From: Oceanospirillaceae bacterium
GTDB taxonomy: Bacteria > Pseudomonadota > Gammaproteobacteria > Pseudomonadales > Balneatricaceae
Direction of reading: 5' to 3'
DNA length: 10,550 bases
Assembly: GCA_003521845.1 (NCBI GenBank)
Contig: DPHB01000044.1
Span: forward strand, 106,950 to 117,499
Under the pieces are notes generated by a model. The model was given only the letters and a program-made list of their open reading frames with translations, searched no databases and was not told the DNA's origin. A program made the translations under genes and the position numbers. This document shows positions 6,868 to 10,550 of this stretch, piece by piece. Each line of letters opens with the position of its first letter. Position 1 is the stretch's first letter.

Positions 6868-7362
6868 TCAATCCATCAAACGGGCAAAAGCAGCACTAAA
6901 CCCGCTCAACGAATAGTTGATGGTCATAGTTTGGCCATTTATTGCTGCCACGTCAATTTGCATTTCACTACCGGCCTTCATAGCCGCTAGTAGATCGCTG
7001 TCCAATAATTCCGCAACCACGCAGGCACCTTGATTACAGAACAAATAATTCAAATTTGCCACACTGTCCTGATCGACACTCACCTTAACGCCGGCCTTAA
7101 GGTCCATCATCAAAGGTGCCATCAATTGTACCTGAGCTTTGCCTTCGGGATTTTGGCCAATAATAATTTGGCTTACCATTTGCCCCTGATCATTAGCTGC
7201 GCCTTGACCTATCTCACACCGACTGCTGCCATCCTGCTCTACACAAGCGTAGCGCCAGTCTTTAAACTGTTCGGTGACGGTACGTGAACTTGGTTCTTCT
7301 GCTTGCGCCATAGTGGCTAACCCAGCAGCCATGGTGAAAGCCATAAGCTGTGTCATTTTCAT
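6868..7362 (-). CDS. Invasion-associated locus B (IalB) family secreted protein
   Basis: The 164-residue protein begins with a typical signal peptide: MKM, a hydrophobic stretch, and an AQA cleavage site giving a mature N-terminus near E22. The mature part matches the IalB family: FKDWRYACV (33-41) with C40, C49 in SSRCEIGQ, NYLFCNQGACVVAELLD (105-121) with C109 and C114, and GFSAAFARL near the C-terminus. The four cysteines probably form two disulphides in the periplasm. IalB was named in Bartonella, but the family is widespread in free-living proteobacteria, so no virulence role should be read into it. The molecular function is unknown. It lies between glpG and yeaC; a GGA eight bases before the ATG supports the chosen start. 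Confidence 0.82.
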   Translation of the reverse strand: MKMTQLMAFTMAAGLATMAQAEEPSSRTVTEQFKDWRYACVEQDGSSRCEIGQGAANDQGQMVSQIIIGQNPEGKAQVQLMAPLMMDLKAGVKVSVDQDSVANLNYLFCNQGACVVAELLDSDLLAAMKAGSEMQIDVAAINGQTMTINYSLSGFSAAFARLMD

Positions 7363-7399
7363 AATTTTAATCCATTAATTGGTAACAAGTCGGTCAATC

Positions 7400-8239
7400 T
7401 CATTGAGATTTTCTAGATTCTAGCATGGACAGGATAAAGGCCAAAGCTAGGCCTGTCAGCAAACCACCCAAATGAGCCATGTTGGCCATATTTCCCATGC
7501 CCACAACAGCGAAAATATTAGTCAAACCAAGAATGAGCCAAATCAGCATGAAAATCAAAATGCCTTGAGGCAAAAAGAACACCGGCGTGCGTAAGCGATC
7601 GTACAGCCAGATATAACCCAACAGACCATAAATAACACCTGACAAACCACCAAACAAATGCACACCTTCCCAGGCTTGAGCAAAGTTACTCACCAAGGCA
7701 ATGACGACAAACAGCCAGAACAGCCTTTTGCCAGACTGACGCTGCTCTATTCGACGCCCTAAATCCCACCACCAAAGACTATTGAATATCAAATGTAGCC
7801 AACCAAAATGCAACCACACCGGTGTCATTAGCCGCCAAGGCTGAGTAGCCAAGTGCTGCCAACCCGACAATAAGTGAGGCTCAGGTTGCAGTAGAATTTG
7901 GTAAAAGCTTAGCGGCGCTATATAACGCAATTCATCACCCAAACCTGTCAACAAGGCCAAGACAAAGGTGATCAATAAAATACTGGAAGTAATAGGCACT
8001 GCCAACATAGCGCCCAATATGCTGAACCTAAGCTTACTTGTTGTATGCGGTTTTGCATCTATGCTGGGCAATTCGCCGCGCGCCATCTGCTGACAGAGTT
8101 CTAACGTTTCTGGAGCCTGGCCAGCCTGTACCAGCCACAGCTGCTGCTCATTGCCGTGTTCCAATATTTGATGAGAAATGCCCCGCCCCCACAAAATTTT
8201 AGTGAGTGGTAATAAATCAACATTAAGCGGAAAAGACAT
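7400..8239 (-). CDS. glpG: Rhomboid intramembrane serine protease, GlpG type
   Basis: This is an inner-membrane rhomboid protease that cleaves transmembrane helices of other proteins. From the chosen ATG it has 279 residues, close to the 276 of E. coli GlpG. A cytosolic N-terminal domain (1 to about 65, with a W-L-V strand like that of GlpG) is followed by about six membrane segments. The catalytic pair is S200 in GGLSGVIYGLLGY and H256 in NMAHLGG. The oxyanion residues H149 and N153 lie in HFGWLHLIFNSLWWW. These positions nearly equal the E. coli numbers (S201, H254, H150, N154), which supports this start. A longer frame from a TTG at 8320 would overlap nadK and is rejected; an ATG at 8251 is a possible alternative. 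No clear ribosome-binding site is seen. The symbol follows domain layout; physiological substrates are unknown. Confidence 0.88.
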   Translation of the reverse strand: MSFPLNVDLLPLTKILWGRGISHQILEHGNEQQLWLVQAGQAPETLELCQQMARGELPSIDAKPHTTSKLRFSILGAMLAVPITSSILLITFVLALLTGLGDELRYIAPLSFYQILLQPEPHLLSGWQHLATQPWRLMTPVWLHFGWLHLIFNSLWWWDLGRRIEQRQSGKRLFWLFVVIALVSNFAQAWEGVHLFGGLSGVIYGLLGYIWLYDRLRTPVFFLPQGILIFMLIWLILGLTNIFAVVGMGNMANMAHLGGLLTGLALAFILSMLESRKSQ

Positions 8240-8274
8240 AACTAGAAACATAGTATTAACAAAGCTAGTAAAGA

Positions 8275-9159
8275 TTAGATATCGGTGACACGAGCGTGCC
8301 AGCCCAACTTTGAACGACAACGCTCATAGAAATAGTGCCCTGTCGGGTGCAAAACTTTTAAGCGTGCCTGATGGCGTTGTATAAGAATACTATCACCGTG
8401 CTCACAAACCACATGCACTTGACCGTCGAAGCTTAACACCGGCTGGGTTTGATTATCTCGACCCAGGTGTATAGCCAATTCGGCATCGGCAGAAACCACT
8501 AGCGGGCGGCTGCTCAAGTTATGGGGGTGCATAGGTACCAAGGCAATGGCATCGATGCTTGGATGCATGATAGGCCCACCTGCCGACAAGGCATAAGCCG
8601 TGGAACCGGTGGGTGTTGCAATGATTAACCCATCAGCGCGATCCGCATACACCGGACGGCCATCGATGGCTAAATCATAAGCCAGCATACGTGCTGACTG
8701 GCCTGGGTGTAAAACAATATCGTTCAAGCCACTACCACGGGCCACTTCTTCACCCTTGCGCATAACTTTAGCCGACAACATAAAGCGGCTAGAGGCTTCA
8801 TATTCGCCCGCAAACACCTGGGCCAAGCTTGCTTCAACATCTTCTGGAGAAATATCCGTTAAAAAACCCAACTTGCCACGGTTAACACCAATCACCGGTA
8901 CATCATGTACGGCCAGCTCACGCGCAGCCGCAAGCATACTACCATCACCACCAACCACAATGGCCAAATCACACTGGGCGCCAATATCTTGGCGTCGCCC
9001 GGTACGCCCTTGGTAGCCAGGAATAGTTGCGGCAACAGCATGGTGCACAACAACTTCGTGTCCAAGAGGGTGCAAAAAATCAATAATGCGCCCTATGGTT
9101 TCAATCACCGTCTGGCTATGTAAACGGCCTATAATGCCAATGCTTGTAAATGCACTCAA
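8275..9159 (-). CDS. nadK: NAD kinase
   Basis: NAD kinase phosphorylates NAD to NADP in the cytosol and sets the size of the NADP(H) pool. The 294-residue protein matches the E. coli enzyme in length. Visible motifs are the start SIGIIGR (6-12), the GGDGS phosphate-binding loop (70-74), GVNRGKLGFLTD (91-102), GLNDIVLH (144-151, the NE/D motif), YADRADGLIIATPTGSTAYA (171-190), and a C-terminal beta domain with LSFDGQ. The start codon appears to be TTG (complement of 9157-9159). An in-frame stop lies a few codons upstream, there is no in-frame ATG before the SIGIIGR motif, and AGAGAT lies about 7 bases before it. It follows rsd by 23 bases and precedes glpG by 35 bases. Confidence 0.94.
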   Translation of the reverse strand: MSAFTSIGIIGRLHSQTVIETIGRIIDFLHPLGHEVVVHHAVAATIPGYQGRTGRRQDIGAQCDLAIVVGGDGSMLAAARELAVHDVPVIGVNRGKLGFLTDISPEDVEASLAQVFAGEYEASSRFMLSAKVMRKGEEVARGSGLNDIVLHPGQSARMLAYDLAIDGRPVYADRADGLIIATPTGSTAYALSAGGPIMHPSIDAIALVPMHPHNLSSRPLVVSADAELAIHLGRDNQTQPVLSFDGQVHVVCEHGDSILIQRHQARLKVLHPTGHYFYERCRSKLGWHARVTDI

Positions 9160-9182
9160 TGGGATATCTCTAACTCGTTAAT

Positions 9183-9644
9183 TTAATGCATTTTACTGGC
9201 TGGACCGCCTTCAACCAACGCCATCAATTCGTCTTCACGATTGAAACGTTCCGTTAAGGCTTCACCCAATTTCGATAGTCGACCCGTAAAATGACCAACA
9301 TCTTGAATAGTGAGTTTTTCGGCCGAACCATATTCGTCATCAAACACCACAATACGATCAGTCGTATCATGAATTTCACCGAGCAGATCCTGCAATTGAT
9401 CTTTGCGCGTAGGGTCTCGTTCTATGATGATTTGCAGCAGTTGTTCGTACACGCGAAAATGCCCCTGAGACGTATAATCGACCAGGGTTTCGCACAGTTC
9501 ATGAATCGCGGCTAATACACCACCCTCGATGCTCATTTGTGGCAAGGCAACAAATTGGCTTAATAGCTGCTGACGCTCCAACAACCACGCATCTATTGCG
9601 TTGTCTAAGGCTTCGTCCAATTGAACTGGTGATTCAGATGACAT
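9183..9644 (-). CDS. rsd: Regulator of sigma D, Rsd/AlgQ family
   Basis: Rsd binds the housekeeping sigma-70 factor as cells slow their growth and frees core RNA polymerase for alternative sigma factors; the Pseudomonas member is AlgQ. From the chosen ATG the protein has 153 residues (E. coli Rsd 158) and looks all-helical. The clearest match is LVDYTSQGHFRVYEQLL (54-70), against LVDYLSAGHFSIYERIL in E. coli. Others are the N-terminal DAWLLERQQLL (18-28, like DRWLHVRKHLL) and the C-terminal LGEALTERFNREDELMALV (126-144). Another in-frame ATG 63 bases upstream would add 21 residues with no counterpart in relatives, so I prefer this one; an AGAGAA precedes it. It is the first gene of the minus-strand cluster, just before nadK. 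Its position outside the usual E. coli neighbourhood (beside nudC) is notable. Confidence 0.88.
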   Translation of the reverse strand: MSSESPVQLDEALDNAIDAWLLERQQLLSQFVALPQMSIEGGVLAAIHELCETLVDYTSQGHFRVYEQLLQIIIERDPTRKDQLQDLLGEIHDTTDRIVVFDDEYGSAEKLTIQDVGHFTGRLSKLGEALTERFNREDELMALVEGGPASKMH

Positions 9645-9710
9645 AAGTGTTTCTCTATGAATACTGCAAACTATTGTAAATGGTACAGGTTTTAGCAGAT
9701 AAAACATAGC

Positions 9711-9742
9711 TGTCGATCAGGTTGCAGCCCGATCTATCGACA
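9711..9742. repeat. Inverted repeat between the ADP-ribosyltransferase-like gene and rsd
   Basis: TGTCGAT at 9711-9717 is the exact inverse of ATCGACA at 9736-9742, with an 18-base spacer. It sits in the 62-base gap downstream of the gene at 9770-10348 and upstream of rsd. No T-run follows on the minus strand, so it is not a standard terminator. It could be a weak transcription barrier, an operator for rsd, or chance. Confidence 0.3.
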
Positions 9743-9769
9743 CCTAAGGTGACGTGCCTTTATGAGCAC

Positions 9770-10348
9770 CTAAAAAGCCAAGATTGCGGCATCAATATCA
9801 GCATCGAAATAAGCCATACCTAATTTGTTTAAATACTCTTGGCGATCTGCAGTCATTAGATTGATATCAGGAGTTGCCAAGCCATTAGCCAAATAGATAC
9901 CTGCCAAGAATGCCATAAACTGTTCACCTTCTTTAACCAACAGCAAACTGGCCGCGCCCACATCGGGTTGCACTCGGCTATTCAAGGCCTCAGGTAGCTT
10001 AACGGTAATTACGACAGGTTGCTCTTCACCTTCTATTCTTACGCTACGGTTTCTAACGGTTTGCTGCGCCCAGTAATAAGCTAGTTCTTTACTTGGCGTT
10101 AAAAACACGGGTTCAACGGATTCCGTGTAGTTATTACCTATGGTTTTCATGGTTTGCACAGCAGCAGCATTTAGCGCTTGATCGCCAGAACGCTTCAATC
10201 CTTGCTCTTTAATTGAGCCAACTAAGGCTGATGAAGTACCGTGATACCATGTGTTACTGGTAGCAAAACCCTGATCGGTCAATAGGTCTTTGGCATCCTG
10301 AAAAGCAGTCGGTGTAGTCATAGTCAAAATCACGTAATAAGTTGGCAT
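9770..10348 (-). CDS. Uncharacterised protein resembling the ADP-ribosyltransferase fold
   Basis: I do not recognise a named family. The 192-residue protein is soluble, with no signal peptide or membrane segment. Its middle resembles small ADP-ribosyltransferase-fold enzymes such as Arr and KptA: WYHGTSSALVGSIKEQGL (34-51), where H36 and T38 would sit in the NAD pocket; VFLTPSKELAYYWA (81-94), like the strand-plus-helix after the donor loop; and the hydrophobic strand PVVITVKLPE (111-120). The C-terminal part (130-192) has no motif I know. A catalytic glutamate cannot be assigned by eye. ATGs at 10348 and 10321 are both possible starts, neither with a good ribosome-binding site; the longer is given. 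The aceA terminator upstream separates it from aceA, so it probably has its own promoter; a TAAAAT (10369 down to 10364) is a weak candidate. No antitoxin-like partner gene is visible next to it. Confidence 0.75.
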   Translation of the reverse strand: MPTYYVILTMTTPTAFQDAKDLLTDQGFATSNTWYHGTSSALVGSIKEQGLKRSGDQALNAAAVQTMKTIGNNYTESVEPVFLTPSKELAYYWAQQTVRNRSVRIEGEEQPVVITVKLPEALNSRVQPDVGAASLLLVKEGEQFMAFLAGIYLANGLATPDINLMTADRQEYLNKLGMAYFDADIDAAILAF

Positions 10349-10386
10349 TGGATAGCGGCTTTAATTTTACCGTATATCCTGTACAT

Positions 10387-10422
10387 AAAAAAAGCGGCTC
10401 CTTAAAAAGGCGCCGCTTTTTT
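10387..10422 (-). terminator. Intrinsic terminator downstream of aceA
   Basis: On the minus strand an 11-bp stem pairs 10412-10422 (AAAAAAGCGGC as read) with 10388-10398 (GCCGCTTTTTT). A second short stem, CCTT/AAGG, lies inside the loop, and a run of seven T (10393-10387) ends the structure. It lies 47 bases past the aceA stop and about 40 bases before the next start. Because the A-tract pairs with the T-tract it could work both ways, but only aceA reads into it here. Confidence 0.9.
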
Positions 10423-10428
10423 GTATTC

Positions 10429-10459
10429 AAAGTGGATAATCACACGGACCATCCACTTT
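10429..10459. repeat. Perfect 9-bp inverted repeat in the aceA 3' untranslated region
   Basis: AAAGTGGAT (10429-10437) and ATCCACTTT (10451-10459) are exact inverse copies around a 13-base loop. The hairpin falls between the aceA stop and the terminator, so the aceA transcript would end in two successive hairpins. It has no T-run of its own. It may protect the 3' end from exonucleases or be part of a small RNA cut from the 3' end. Confidence 0.65.
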
Positions 10460-10469
10460 AAGAACAGTC

Positions 10470-10550
10470 TTATCCAAATTGGTTGGAAGTGTTCTTCGCG
10501 CCGCCAGCTTTAAGTGCGTTTTCACCAGCAAAGTATTCTTTGTGGTCATC
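10470..10550 (-). CDS. aceA: Isocitrate lyase, C-terminal fragment
   Basis: Isocitrate lyase splits isocitrate to glyoxylate and succinate, the entry step of the glyoxylate shunt used for growth on acetate or fatty acids. Only the last 26 codons are inside the window; the gene continues past the right edge. The visible end contains DDHKEYFAGENALKAGG and finishes SNQFG. This matches the C-terminal end of the longer (about 530-residue) isocitrate lyases of Pseudomonas, which I recall ending NHKEYFAGEAALKAGG...MNQF. That tail differs from the shorter E. coli AceA, which ends in a different sequence. No active-site residues lie in this part, so the call rests on the tail match alone. It ends at a strong terminator after a second hairpin. 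Confidence 0.8.
   Translation of the reverse strand, partial: DDHKEYFAGENALKAGGAKNTSNQFG

Larger units (their letters stand above)
2136..9644 (-). other. Probable eight-gene transcription unit rsd-nadK-glpG-ialB-like-yeaC-DUF2797-pepN-hemH
   Basis: All eight genes point the same way. The gaps in transcription order are 23, 35, 37 and 4 bases, then overlaps of 1 and 4 bases, then a 20-base gap. I see no T-tract hairpin in any gap. The three largest gaps could hold internal promoters, but none shows a good -35/-10 pair. The tight lower block (ialB-like to hemH) is the most secure; co-transcription of rsd and nadK with it is inferred from spacing alone. Confidence 0.5.

Noticed and set aside
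8240..8320. Longer N-terminus for the rhomboid from a TTG at 8320
   Set aside because: It would overlap nadK by 46 bases and add 27 residues absent from GlpG; the ATG at 8239 gives near-identical catalytic residue numbers to E. coli GlpG.
9645..9707. Longer N-terminus for Rsd from the ATG at 9707
   Set aside because: The extra 21 residues do not match Rsd/AlgQ relatives, and the internal ATG gives the family length.
1..10550. Defence island, CRISPR array, insertion sequence or prophage
   Set aside because: No direct repeat array, transposase, integrase or tRNA-linked attachment site is visible; nearly all the sequence is explained by conserved core genes.

Overview
This is ordinary-looking chromosomal DNA from a gammaproteobacterium. 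The gene families (PyrD class 2, DusC, YeaC/DUF1315, GlpG, Rsd/AlgQ, and an isocitrate lyase whose C-terminus resembles the Pseudomonas form) and the arrangement pepN / DUF2797 / yeaC / rhomboid suggest a Pseudomonas- or Oceanospirillales-like, probably marine, bacterium. The moderate base composition and the gene sequences do not let me name a genus. I see no insertion sequence, prophage, tRNA, rRNA or CRISPR array.

Left part (1-2134). The window opens inside the start of pyrD (minus strand, TTG start). A possible small protein gene on the plus strand (318-527) follows and runs tail to tail into dusC (minus). dusC is divergent from ribE (plus) across a 50-bp gap that seems to hold overlapping -10 elements for both. 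ribE then meets hemH tail to tail with a 1-bp gap.

Centre (2136-9644). Eight minus-strand genes lie close together. In transcription order they are rsd, nadK, glpG, an IalB-family secreted protein, yeaC, a DUF2797 zinc-binding protein, pepN and hemH. Gaps are 4 to 37 bp, and yeaC/DUF2797 and DUF2797/pepN overlap by 1 and 4 bases, so at least the lower half looks translationally coupled. The set mixes sigma-70 sequestration (Rsd), NADP supply (NadK), membrane proteolysis (GlpG), peptide breakdown (PepN) and haem synthesis (HemH). It is not one pathway, but it may be one growth-linked transcription unit.

Right part (9645-10550). A stand-alone gene (9770-10348, minus) encodes a 192-residue protein with a YHGT motif and a layout like ADP-ribosyltransferase-fold enzymes. 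Upstream of it lies a strong intrinsic terminator, then a perfect 9-bp hairpin, then the last 26 codons of aceA (isocitrate lyase, minus), which runs off the window.

The best leads for new biology are the DUF2797 protein, which I read as a zinc-cluster protein with a GIY-YIG/T5orf172-like core, and the uncharacterised ADP-ribosyltransferase-like protein beside rsd. Both readings rest on motif recognition alone.
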